A stretch of 64,000 nucleotides of DNA from Synechococcus sp. SynAce01 (lineage in GTDB: Bacteria > Cyanobacteriota > Cyanobacteriia > PCC-6307 > Cyanobiaceae): positions 1,798,001-1,862,000 of the forward strand of contig NZ_CP018091.1 in the NCBI RefSeq assembly GCF_001885215.1. The letters are read 5' to 3'. Position numbers and translations under genes: made by a program. Below, piece after piece: positions 36,419-45,027 of the stretch; the first letter of the stretch is position 1, and each line of letters starts with the position of its first letter. Under the pieces are notes generated by a model, which saw nothing but the letters and a program-made list of their open reading frames with translations, searched no databases and was not told the DNA's origin.

Positions 36419-38686
36419 TCAGCCCCGGGATTCCGGGGCTTTTTTGATGGTCGCCTGCGCCCCCTTACCACGTTGGGCTGTCAGCAGCGTGTGAGCAAGG
36501 CGCTGCGGCAGTTGGGCCTGCAGGGCTGCTGTGAAACCGGCACGAATCTCTGAGATGGCGGTCTCTGAGATGTGCTGGCGCAAGGCCTGGCCATGGCTGC
36601 TTGCCGCCCCGAACCAGCGTTCCAGCAGGGATTCACTGAGGCGGATCTGCAGGGATTCCTGCCAACAATCGTTATTGAGGCTCCAGCCTGACCCCTCCAG
36701 CAGGGCGCCGATCGCCTCTGGCGTCAACGAGGCCTCCGCCAGCCAGTGCCGCTCCAGGGGCAGGCAGGTTTCAAGCCTTTGGCGTAGCGAACGTGCGGGG
36801 GAGCCCTTACCCTCCCCCGCAAGCCAAGCCAGCAGAGCTTCGGCTGGCCCGATCAGCGGCGCGCTGAACAGCAGGCGGATCTCAGCCTTCTCAGCGCTCA
36901 GGGCCGTGATGGTCTGGACCCAGCGGCGAAGTGAATCCGGCGGCGCGCCCTGAAAGGGTTGCCGCGCCGCCACCCACTCGAAGCGTTGGCCCGGCTCCAG
37001 CAAGGCAGCGAGTTGTTCAGGTTGATCGGGCGCTATCTCCAGAAGCTGCGGTTGGCGAAGCGGTTCGAGCATCTGCACCTGGCCCTCCAGCCGCTGCCGC
37101 TCCGAGGCCTCGGCCACGGTGATCACCAGGCCCCCTTCAGGGGTGGCGCCGAGGGGGGCGAGGGCCCAGAGCAGGGAACGGGCTTCCAGCACCAGAACCC
37201 TGTCGTGGCGTTGCCAGCTGGCCCCCTGCCAGAACCGCTGCCGGAGACGATCGAGACGCTCCCCTTCAGCGACGGCCTGGCGTTGCAGCCAGCGCCGCAG
37301 CAGGGGGTCGGCCTCGCTGCTGCTGACGATCTCGATCTGCTCGGCGCTGCTTTCGGCTTCTGCGGCCAGTTGGGCGGCGCGCCGTAGCCGCAGCCTGGCC
37401 CCGATGGCCCCTTCCCAGCCCAGGGAGCCGGGCTGCCAGAACACTTGCCCTTGCAAGGGCGCCGGCAGGTAGGTCTGGGCGACCCAGTGCTCGCTGTAGG
37501 CATGGGGGTAGCGGTAGCCCTGGCCATCACCGAAGGCCTGGCCATCGCGATTGGCGTCGCGCAGGTGGGAGGGAACGGCCTGCTTGCTGGCGGCACGAAC
37601 AGTTTGGATGGCATCGAAAAAGCCCAGCACGCTGTTGCTTTTCTCGGCACCAGCGAGATAGAGGGCCGCCTGGGCGAGGGGGTAGAGCCCCTCCGGCAGC
37701 CCCACCCGCTCGAAGGCCGCGGCACAGGCTTCGACCACCACGATCGCCTGGGGATCGGCCAGGCCCACGTCTTCTCCTGCTGCGATCAACATCCGGCGAA
37801 AAATGAAGCGTGGATTCTCACCGGCCTCCACCATCCGGGCCAGCCAGAACAGGGCCGCGTCGCTGTCGGAGCCCCTCAGCGACTTGATGAAGGCGCTGAT
37901 CGTGTCGAAGTGGGCATCCCCCTGCTTGTCGTAGAGAACCGCGCGCTGCTGGATCGACTCCTCGGCGATGCTCAGATCGATGCGGATCAGCCCGTCGGCG
38001 CCTGGTTCGGTGGTCTCAACCGCCAACTCCAGGGCATTGAGCAGGCTGCGGGCATCGCCACTGGCCACATCCAGCAGGTGGGCGGCGGCGGCTGGCTCCA
38101 GGGCCACCGGACGATCGCCGTACCCCCGCTCCGGATCAGCCAGGGCCCTCTCCAGCAACTGCCCCAGTTCATCCGCCTCCAGGGGCTGCAGCCGGAACAG
38201 GCGCGAGCGACTCACCAACGCCTTGTTCACCTCGAAGCAGGGGTTTTCGGTGGTGGCGCCGATCAGGGTGACCGTGCCGTTCTCCACCCAGGGCAGCAGG
38301 GCGTCCTGCTGGGCGCTGTTGAAGCGATGCACCTCGTCGATGAACAGAAAGCTGCGCAGGCCATGGCGACCGAGCCGCTCGCGCGCGGCCTCCACCTCGG
38401 CCCGCAACTCCTTGACGCCGGCCAGCACCGCATTGAGGCTGGCGAAGTGGGCGCGGGTGCTGCCGGCGATGATCCGGGCCAATGTGGTTTTGCCCACTCC
38501 GGGCGGCCCGTGCAGGATCAGATTGCCCACCCGGTCGGCGGCGATGGCGCGGCGCAACAGCCTGCCGGGGCCGAGGATTGCGTCCTGGCCCACGAACTCC
38601 TCGATTGTGCGTGGTCGCATCCGATCGGCCAGGGGCGCGATCGCCTGCAAGCGGCGCTGCGCTTCGAACGCGAACAGATCGCTCAC
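36419..38686 (-). CDS. rarA: RarA/MgsA-type AAA ATPase with extra C-terminal domain
   Basis: Replication-associated recombination ATPase (RarA/WRNIP1 family) acting at stalled forks. 755 residues, whereas ordinary RarA has about 430 to 450. N-terminal part: RPRTIEEFVGQDAILGPGRL, Walker A HGPPGVGKTT, Walker B FLFIDEVHRF, LIGATTENPCFEVN, the RarA-specific SLRGSDSDAALFWLARMVEAG and PHAYSEHWVAQTYLP. From about 450 on comes an unrelated 300-residue region (RHDRVLVLEARSLLWALAPL, GLVITVAEASERQRLEGQVQ, WSLNNDCWQESLQIRLSESL). Its alternating strands and helices loosely suggest a degenerate methyltransferase-like fold, but the SAM-binding glycine loop is not evident. Confidence 0.9.
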   Translation of the reverse strand: MSDLFAFEAQRRLQAIAPLADRMRPRTIEEFVGQDAILGPGRLLRRAIAADRVGNLILHGPPGVGKTTLARIIAGSTRAHFASLNAVLAGVKELRAEVEAARERLGRHGLRSFLFIDEVHRFNSAQQDALLPWVENGTVTLIGATTENPCFEVNKALVSRSRLFRLQPLEADELGQLLERALADPERGYGDRPVALEPAAAAHLLDVASGDARSLLNALELAVETTEPGADGLIRIDLSIAEESIQQRAVLYDKQGDAHFDTISAFIKSLRGSDSDAALFWLARMVEAGENPRFIFRRMLIAAGEDVGLADPQAIVVVEACAAAFERVGLPEGLYPLAQAALYLAGAEKSNSVLGFFDAIQTVRAASKQAVPSHLRDANRDGQAFGDGQGYRYPHAYSEHWVAQTYLPAPLQGQVFWQPGSLGWEGAIGARLRLRRAAQLAAEAESSAEQIEIVSSSEADPLLRRWLQRQAVAEGERLDRLRQRFWQGASWQRHDRVLVLEARSLLWALAPLGATPEGGLVITVAEASERQRLEGQVQMLEPLRQPQLLEIAPDQPEQLAALLEPGQRFEWVAARQPFQGAPPDSLRRWVQTITALSAEKAEIRLLFSAPLIGPAEALLAWLAGEGKGSPARSLRQRLETCLPLERHWLAEASLTPEAIGALLEGSGWSLNNDCWQESLQIRLSESLLERWFGAASSHGQALRQHISETAISEIRAGFTAALQAQLPQRLAHTLLTAQRGKGAQATIKKAPESRG
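36421..36445 (+). terminator. Rho-independent terminator after the DUF1400 gene
   Basis: AGCCCCGG and CCGGGGCT form an 8-bp GC stem with a GATT loop, followed by six T residues. It overlaps the last codons of the convergent RarA-type gene, which therefore encodes part of the hairpin. Confidence 0.92.
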
Positions 38687-38809
38687 AACGGTTTGGTCCG
38701 TCTGGATCGCGGCAAGGTCAGGTCGATGGGTGACAATCCTGCTAGTCGTACTCGTCGCAACAGATCGTTGCCCGAGTCAAGCAGAATCTGCCCAACTTTC
38801 TCCGACCGC

Positions 38810-39913
38810 GTGATTCATTCCCGTCGTTCCATCTCCTCGGGAACCAGCGCTGTCCTGGCAGCCGGGCTGTTGGCGCTCAGCGGCTGCGCCAGTCCGCCGC
38901 CGGAGGCGGTGCGCCAGGTGGAGGTGTCCACCCAGCCGGTGGCGCTGGGCCGCTTCAGCAACGACGTCGACACGATCAGCACCCTTGAAGCGATCGAGGA
39001 GGTGCAGCTGGCGGCCCAGGCCCCAGGCCGGATTGAGCGCCTGCTGGTCCGTCAGGGTGATCAGGTCCAGCAGGGGCAGTTGCTGCTGGTGCTCGATCAG
39101 GCCCAGGTGCGTGCCGATGTGGCGAGCTTGATCGCTGAGCGCGACAAGGACAAGCTCAACTACGAGCGCTTTGAATTCCTCGCCAGCCAAGGGGCTGCCA
39201 GCGCCCTGCAGCGCGACGAGTTGAAGGCCCAATATCTGCAGTCACGGGAAGCCGTGGCGGCCCGCGAGGCCGACCTGGCCTTCAGCAACCTGCGCGCCCC
39301 GATCAGCGGCGTGATCAGCGACCTCCAGGTGAAACAGGGCGATGTGATCGCCGCCGGCGCGGCCTTCACCAAGGTGGTGCGCAACGACCGACTGATGGCC
39401 CGCATCGATGTGCCCGGTATTTTTACCAATCGGGTCCGCCCCGGCCTGCCGGTGCTGTTGCAGGAACCTCAGGGAGGCACGGCGGTGGCTACCGGGGTGG
39501 TCAGCTCGGTGGATCCGGCCGTCACCCCAGGGACCCAGACCTTGTTGCTCAAGGCAGAGTTTCCTAACCCAACGGGCGCCCTGCGCACCGGCCTGAGGCT
39601 GCGCACCCGGCTGGTGCTGGCCGCCGGCGAGCTGCCTTCGGTGCCGTTCGCTGCTGTCACCCAGTCGTCGGGACAGAGCTTCGTGTTCTCCGTCGGCAGT
39701 TTGCAGGATCTTGAGCGCAACCCAGGCAAGGTGAATCTTGAGCCCCTGCGCGCCTTACCGGCCGGCTCCAAGTTCGCCTTGCAGATTCCAGTACAGCTCG
39801 GCGATCTGCAGAACAACCGCTATCCGGTGCTTCAAGGGGTTGGCCTCAGCGATCCGGTAATCACCACCAACCTGCTCACCCTCCGCCACGGCACGCCCGT
39901 GACGGTGAAATAG
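38810..39913 (+). CDS. RND efflux periplasmic adaptor lipoprotein (cassette 1)
   Basis: Membrane-fusion protein linking an RND pump to the outer membrane. From GTG 38810 it has 367 residues with a lipobox LLALSGC near residue 26; an upstream ATG at 38726 is in frame, but the added 28 residues overlap the divergent rarA promoter region. Biotin-lipoyl hairpin parts (AAQAPGRIERLLVRQGDQVQ; LRAPISGVISDLQVKQGDVI) flank a short helical hairpin with ERDKDKLNYERFEFLASQGA. The beta-barrel and C-terminal domain follow. Ends 12 bp before the pump gene, forming one operon. Confidence 0.92.
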   Translation: MIHSRRSISSGTSAVLAAGLLALSGCASPPPEAVRQVEVSTQPVALGRFSNDVDTISTLEAIEEVQLAAQAPGRIERLLVRQGDQVQQGQLLLVLDQAQVRADVASLIAERDKDKLNYERFEFLASQGAASALQRDELKAQYLQSREAVAAREADLAFSNLRAPISGVISDLQVKQGDVIAAGAAFTKVVRNDRLMARIDVPGIFTNRVRPGLPVLLQEPQGGTAVATGVVSSVDPAVTPGTQTLLLKAEFPNPTGALRTGLRLRTRLVLAAGELPSVPFAAVTQSSGQSFVFSVGSLQDLERNPGKVNLEPLRALPAGSKFALQIPVQLGDLQNNRYPVLQGVGLSDPVITTNLLTLRHGTPVTVK

Positions 39914-39925
39914 GGAGCCGCCCGG

Positions 39926-42900
39926 ATGTCTGCTTCCGATAATTTCATCACCCGGCCGGTGCTGACCACCGTCTGCAGCCTGCTGATCGTGATCGGTGGC
40001 CTGATCGCGATCCCCCTGCTGCCGATCGAGAACCTGCCCGACATCGCCCCCCCGACGGTGACGGTGAACTCCCGTTACAACGGCGCCGACGCGGTGTCGG
40101 TGGAGGAAGGTGTCACCAATGTGCTGGAGCAGCAGATCAACGGGGTGGAGAACATGGACTTCATCACCTCCTCCAGCGCCGCCGATGGCAGCAGCGCGAT
40201 CACCGTGTCGTTCGCTAGCGGCACCGACGGGGACATCAACCAGGTGAACGTGCAGAACCGGGTGGCACTGGCCCAGCCCCAGTTGCCCGAGGAGGTGCGC
40301 CAATCCGGGGTGGTGGTCAACAAGGCCTCCAACTCGATTCTGCTGGTGTACAACTTCGGCAGCGACGATGCCAATAATCCATTCAGCACGGAATTCATCA
40401 GTGGCCTGCTCGATCAGAACCTCACGGATCGGATCAAACGGGTCAAGGGTGTGGGCAACACTGCCTATGTCGGCAACCGCCAACTCGCCTTCCGGCTCTG
40501 GCTCGATCCCGATCGTCTGGCGGCCAACCAGCTGACCTCCTCCGATGTGGTGAACGCCCTGCGCAGCCAGAGCCGCCTGGTGCCAGCTGGTCAGGTGGGG
40601 GGAGAGCCCGCTCCTGAGGGTCAGCAGTTCACCTTCACGGTGCAGCTTCAGGGTCGGTTGCGCAGCACGACGGAATTTACCGATCTGGTCCTGCGCACCG
40701 GTGAAGACGGCGGCCTGGTGCGCCTCAGGGATGTGGGCCGGGTGGAGCTGGGCGCCGAGACCTACGACGCCAACGCCACCGATCTCCAGGGCGTTCCCTC
40801 CGTCGGCCTACTGGTCTACCAGTTGAGCGGCAGCAATGCCCTCGAGGTGTCGCGGGGCGTGGAGGAGGTGCTCGACGAGTTCAGCCGCAGCATGCCGCCC
40901 GGCATGAAGGTCGAGAAGATCTACGACACCACGGACTTCATCAATGCCTCCATCCAGGGGGTGACCAGTTCCCTGCGCGATGCCGTGGTGCTGGTGGTGC
41001 TGATCCTGTTTCTGTTCCTGCAGAACTGGAAGGCCACCCTGGTGCCTGGCATCGCCATCCCCGTGGCCCTGGTGGGCACCTTCCTGTTCGTGAAGGCGGC
41101 CGGCTTCTCCCTAAACCAGCTCACCCTGTTCGGTCTGGTGCTGGCGACAGGCCTGGTGGTGGATGACGCGATCACCGTGATCGAAGACACCTCCACCAAG
41201 AAGGCCCAGGGGATGACCGCCCTGGAGGCCGCCATGAGCACCATGAACGAATTGTTCGGGGCGGTGATCGCCACATCGCTGGTGCTGTTTGCCGTGTTCC
41301 TGCCGGTGCTCTTCTTTCCCGGCGCCACCGGCACGATCTACCAGCAGTTCGCCGCCACGATCATCTTCTCGGTGGCCATTTCCACCTTCAACGCCCTCAC
41401 CTTCTCGCCGATGCTCTCGGCCCTGTTGCTCGCGCGTGAAAGCGAACCACCGAGCCGGCGCACCTATGCCATCGCGGGCACCACGATCGGCTTCGTCTAT
41501 GGCCTGCTGGTTAGTGGTGGCGGTGCCCTTGTGGTGCTCGGGGTGCTGGTGGCGGGCCTGCTGCTCGGCTACCTGCTGGGCCTGATCACCCGTCTGCCCC
41601 TGCGGCTGCCCGTCACCGTGGCAGCGGCGGTGCTGGGGCTGGTGCTCGGCGGGGTGTCCAGTCCGCTAGCGGTGGGGATCTTCAGCCTGATCGGTCTGCT
41701 GCTGGGGGCTTTCCTGGGGCCGATTTTCAGCGGCTTCAACCGCTTCTATGCCTCCGGGGAAGGTTGGTATCAGCGCAGCCTGGCCTGGGTGCTCGCCCAC
41801 CGGCTGCTGATCATGGGCGTGTTGGTGGGGGGAATCGTTCTCACGGGGGTGGCCTTTACATCGATCCCTTCGGGCTTCGTGCCCATCGAGGACCAGGGCT
41901 ACGCGATCGGCTTTGTGCAGGCTCCCGACGGCGGCTCCGAGCAGAACACCCGCAAGATCAATGCCCAGGTGGCTGAGATCATCCGCACCGAACCGGAGAT
42001 CTCCACCTCCGTGATCATCAGTGGCTTCAGCCTCGATGGCAACGCCCCCAACCGTGGCCTGTTCTTCTTTGGGACCAAGAACTGGGATGAGCGCCCTAAT
42101 CCCGATCAGTTCATGGAGAAGATCGTGGAGCGGCTGAACCGCAAGCTCTCGGTGATCAACGGGGCCCGGATCTTCGTGGTGGAACCGCCGGCGATCCCCG
42201 GTTACGGAACCTCCGGGGGCTTCGAGTTCCAGATGCTGGATCAGAGCTCCGGTGCCCTGAGCCTGCCTGAGTTCTTCGCCAATACCAACCAGCTGATCGC
42301 CAAGGCGATCCCCACCGGAGTGTTCAGCCGCGTCTTCACCCAGTTCACGCCCGAGTCCCCCCAGCTGAAGGTGGAGGTCAACCGGGAGCAACTGGCCGCC
42401 CTCGATGTCGACTTCGGCCAGGCGATGCAGACCTTCAGCTTCTACTTCGGTGGTGCCTACATCAACGACACCTTCCAGGAGGGCAAGATCCGTCGGGTCT
42501 ACGTGCAGTCGGATGCGGCCTTCCGGGCCACGCCCCAGCAACTGAAGTCCCTGTTCGTGAGCAACCGCAGCGGCGAACCTGTGCCGCTGTCAGAGGTGTT
42601 CACGGTGGAACCCACCACCGGCCCGGCGGTGATTCCCCATTTCAACCTGTTCCGCTCGATCAAGATCGACGGGTCAGCGGCGCCGGGCCGCAGCTCCGGT
42701 GAAGCGATCAAGGGCATGATCGACACCTTCAACCAGCTCGACACCAACGGCCTCGGCTTCGACTGGACCGGCTTGTCGCGTGAAGAGGTGAAGGCCGGCG
42801 CCCTGGCGGTGGTGATCTTCGCGTTCGGCATCCTGGTGGTGTACTTGGTGCTCGCCGCCCAGTACGAGAGCTACATCGACCCCTTGATCATCCTGATGAC

Positions 42901-43384
42901 AGTCCCCACCGCGATGCTCGGGGCTCTGGCTTTCCTGGCGCTGCGCGGCGAGGTGCTCAACATCTACGCCCAGGTGGGCCTGGTGATGCTGATCGGCCTG
43001 GCCGCTAAGAACGGGATCCTGATCGTCGATCTGGCCAACCAGCGCATGGCCGAGGGGGCCACCCCCTATCAGGCAGCCAAGGAGGCGGCTGAATCGCGGC
43101 TGCGGCCGATCCTGATGACAGCCATCTCTTCCCTGTTCGGCTTCCTGCCCCTGGTGCTCGCCAGCGGGGCGGGTGCCCGCAGCCAGGCGTCCCTGGGCAC
43201 CGTGGTGTTCGGCGGTCTGATGGTGGCCACCGTGCTATCCCTTTTTGTGGTGCCGGTGTTCTACGTGGTGGTCAAACAGCTGGGGTCGTCCGGCAAGGAC
43301 CAGGCACCTCCCCCGGTCGTGGCCTCGCCCCCCCCCCGATGGCCCCCCCCCCCCTACCCCCCAACGGCCGCCGCATCGTGCTGA
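39926..43384 (+). CDS. HAE1-type RND efflux pump (cassette 1)
   Basis: Trimeric proton-driven inner-membrane exporter of the AcrB/MexF type. 1152 residues: N-terminal MSASDNFITRPVLTTVCSLL, porter-domain repeats with IENLPDIAPPTVTVNSRY, then FGLVLATGLVVDDAITVIED (TM4 with the two relay aspartates), a second half with FVPIEDQGY and VGLVMLIGLAAKNGILIVDL (TM10). Between TM6 and TM7, residues about 503 to 603, there is a 100-residue hydrophobic insertion (GTTIGFVYGLLVSGGGALVV and others), longer than in AcrB. The last 20 codons are written in poly-C tracts, giving a proline-rich tail. Substrate unknown. Confidence 0.93.
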   Translation: MSASDNFITRPVLTTVCSLLIVIGGLIAIPLLPIENLPDIAPPTVTVNSRYNGADAVSVEEGVTNVLEQQINGVENMDFITSSSAADGSSAITVSFASGTDGDINQVNVQNRVALAQPQLPEEVRQSGVVVNKASNSILLVYNFGSDDANNPFSTEFISGLLDQNLTDRIKRVKGVGNTAYVGNRQLAFRLWLDPDRLAANQLTSSDVVNALRSQSRLVPAGQVGGEPAPEGQQFTFTVQLQGRLRSTTEFTDLVLRTGEDGGLVRLRDVGRVELGAETYDANATDLQGVPSVGLLVYQLSGSNALEVSRGVEEVLDEFSRSMPPGMKVEKIYDTTDFINASIQGVTSSLRDAVVLVVLILFLFLQNWKATLVPGIAIPVALVGTFLFVKAAGFSLNQLTLFGLVLATGLVVDDAITVIEDTSTKKAQGMTALEAAMSTMNELFGAVIATSLVLFAVFLPVLFFPGATGTIYQQFAATIIFSVAISTFNALTFSPMLSALLLARESEPPSRRTYAIAGTTIGFVYGLLVSGGGALVVLGVLVAGLLLGYLLGLITRLPLRLPVTVAAAVLGLVLGGVSSPLAVGIFSLIGLLLGAFLGPIFSGFNRFYASGEGWYQRSLAWVLAHRLLIMGVLVGGIVLTGVAFTSIPSGFVPIEDQGYAIGFVQAPDGGSEQNTRKINAQVAEIIRTEPEISTSVIISGFSLDGNAPNRGLFFFGTKNWDERPNPDQFMEKIVERLNRKLSVINGARIFVVEPPAIPGYGTSGGFEFQMLDQSSGALSLPEFFANTNQLIAKAIPTGVFSRVFTQFTPESPQLKVEVNREQLAALDVDFGQAMQTFSFYFGGAYINDTFQEGKIRRVYVQSDAAFRATPQQLKSLFVSNRSGEPVPLSEVFTVEPTTGPAVIPHFNLFRSIKIDGSAAPGRSSGEAIKGMIDTFNQLDTNGLGFDWTGLSREEVKAGALAVVIFAFGILVVYLVLAAQYESYIDPLIILMTVPTAMLGALAFLALRGEVLNIYAQVGLVMLIGLAAKNGILIVDLANQRMAEGATPYQAAKEAAESRLRPILMTAISSLFGFLPLVLASGAGARSQASLGTVVFGGLMVATVLSLFVVPVFYVVVKQLGSSGKDQAPPPVVASPPPRWPPPPYPPTAAASC
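43328..43362 (+). repeat. Poly-C tracts (C10, C12, C6) at the pump/small-ORF junction
   Basis: Runs of 10 C (43328-43337), 12 C (43343-43354) and 6 C (43357-43362) are separated by GATGG and TA. They lie in the last codons of the RND pump and the first codons of the next gene, whose ATG (43339) sits between the first two runs. Adding one C would join the two reading frames. Confidence 0.95.
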
Positions 43385-43623
43385 CGGGCCTTGTCGGGGC
43401 CCTCCTTGGCCTGTTGGTTAGTGTCTTCCTGCAGTCGATTGTGGCCAACACCCCTGTCACGGTCAGCTCCTATGCCCAGTTCTGGTTCCGGTTGCTGCTG
43501 GGAGCCTTCGCCTGCCTGGCCGCGATGGCGATCGAAACCGTGCGCCAGCTTCAGGTCAGCAATCCGGATCCTGCCTATCACCAATCCCCTGGCCGTTGGG
43601 GCCGCCCCCGCAATCGCCCCTGA
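43339..43623 (+). CDS. Small two-span membrane protein overlapping the RND pump end
   Basis: 94 residues: MAPPPLPPNGRRIVLTGLVG, then ALLGLLVSVFLQSIV, ANTPVTVSSYAQFW, then LLLGAFACLAAMAIETV and a basic tail with PGRWGRPRNRP. Two membrane helices. It overlaps the pump gene by 46 bp in the frame reached by a one-base insertion in the poly-C tracts. It may be an independent protein, or be made as an extension of the pump. Family not recognised. Confidence 0.7.
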   Translation: MAPPPLPPNGRRIVLTGLVGALLGLLVSVFLQSIVANTPVTVSSYAQFWFRLLLGAFACLAAMAIETVRQLQVSNPDPAYHQSPGRWGRPRNRP

Positions 43624-43869
43624 GGGGTGAGCACCTGGTTGGAGCGAGTTTTGCCCGTCCATCTGTGGCTAACACCCACTGGCCGCCAAAGTGATCACAG
43701 CTAGTCTGAAGGCCGTGTTGAGGTCAGGGCTTTGCGGTCTTGGTTCGATGGTTTCACTACGTTCCCTTCGGATCCCCAGACGGCACGACCTTTGATTGAT
43801 CCTCCCCATCAGTGGAACCGTTCTGATCGCCAAGTCAAAGGCCACGAGGCCCCGATCAGGCTCGCTTTC

Positions 43870-45021
43870 TTGCCCCTCCAACGCTGCGCCCCCCTGGCAC
43901 TGCTCCCTCTGCTGATGGTAGTGGGCTGCGGCACTCAGGCCACAGCCCCACCCTTGCTCTCGGTCCAGTCTGCCCAGCTCGGAGAGCAAATGTTCACCCC
44001 CAGCATCCGCGTGGTGAGCAAGCTTGAGTCGGTGACGGATGTGGTGCTCAAGCCCGAAACGGATGGTCGCGTGGTGCGGATCCTTGCCCAGCAGGGTCAG
44101 CGCGTAGAGCAGAACCAACCCGTTCTTGTCCTCGACAACGTGCAGCCGACGGCCCAGCTGGACGCCAGCCGTGCCGAGGCGCGCAAAGATCAGATCAATG
44201 CAGAGCGTTACATCTTTTTGAATGATCAGGGAGCTGTTTCCACCAAGGAGAGGGATTTCTATATCACCCAGGCGCTTGAATCCAGGGATCAGGCAAAAGC
44301 GGACGCCGCCACCTTGGATTACACCGTCGTCAGGGCGCCGATTGCCGGTGTGCTTGGTGATCTCAGCAGTGTCAAACTCGGTGACTTTGTGCAGAAGGGT
44401 CAGGCCATCACCGGTGTGGTTGAGAACGGCTCCCTCTGGAGTCAGATGGATGTGCCAGCCACCCAACAGGGGAAAGTCAAGATTGGTCAGAAGGTCTTGC
44501 TGACCTCCCAGGGCTCGCCAGCGGTGACAGGCGAGGGTCGGGTGGTGTTCATCTCGCCCTTTTTCAGTCGGACGGGCAGCTCCGCTTCACCGAATTCTCT
44601 GCTGGTGAAGGCGGAGTTCGCCAATCCGACCGGCCAGCTCAAGAGTGGCCTAGTGGTGAAAAATGAAATCATCACCAGCCAGAGTCAACAGCTGGCTGTT
44701 CCGGTCCAAGCGGTGACGATGCAGGCCTCCCAGCCCTTCGTTTATCGGATCGTGCCCCTGTCGGAGATCCTGCCAAAGATCAAAGCATCGCAGCAGGTTC
44801 CTGAGGCTCAGAAAGAAAAACTCACGAAGTTGGCGGCCGAGAACCCAAGCCAGCCCACCGTGATCCAGGTGGCTGTGACGCTTGGCCCCCTTCAGGGAAA
44901 TTCCTATCCCCTGATCAGTGGCCTGCCCAGCGGAGCTCGCGTGGTGGTGAGTAATACCGCGCTTCTGCGCAGCGGCATGCCTGTGAAGGAGATGCCGTTG
45001 GGCAGCAAGGTGGAGAGCTGA
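43870..45021 (+). CDS. RND efflux periplasmic adaptor lipoprotein (cassette 2)
   Basis: Second membrane-fusion protein. The frame is open from TTG 43732 (429 residues), but the lipobox LLMVVGC would then lie at residue 66; starting at TTG 43870 places it near residue 20, so I prefer that. Features: ETDGRVVRILAQQGQRVEQN and VRAPIAGVLGDLSSVKLGDF (lipoyl halves) around a hairpin with ARKDQINAERYIFLNDQGAV, then barrel and C-terminal domain ending SGMPVKEMPLGSKVES. Ends 6 bp before the second pump. Related to, but clearly distinct from, the adaptor at 38810. Confidence 0.9.
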   Translation: MPLQRCAPLALLPLLMVVGCGTQATAPPLLSVQSAQLGEQMFTPSIRVVSKLESVTDVVLKPETDGRVVRILAQQGQRVEQNQPVLVLDNVQPTAQLDASRAEARKDQINAERYIFLNDQGAVSTKERDFYITQALESRDQAKADAATLDYTVVRAPIAGVLGDLSSVKLGDFVQKGQAITGVVENGSLWSQMDVPATQQGKVKIGQKVLLTSQGSPAVTGEGRVVFISPFFSRTGSSASPNSLLVKAEFANPTGQLKSGLVVKNEIITSQSQQLAVPVQAVTMQASQPFVYRIVPLSEILPKIKASQQVPEAQKEKLTKLAAENPSQPTVIQVAVTLGPLQGNSYPLISGLPSGARVVVSNTALLRSGMPVKEMPLGSKVES

Positions 45022-45027
45022 ACAGGG

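Noticed and set aside
37445-38725. Very long N-terminal extension of the first RND adaptor frame (open from 37445)
   Set aside because: It is the antisense of rarA, has no domain character, and the lipobox fits a start at 38810.
43732-43869. First 46 codons of the second adaptor frame as coding
   Set aside because: They would put the lipobox cysteine at residue 66; a later start is more likely, though not proven.
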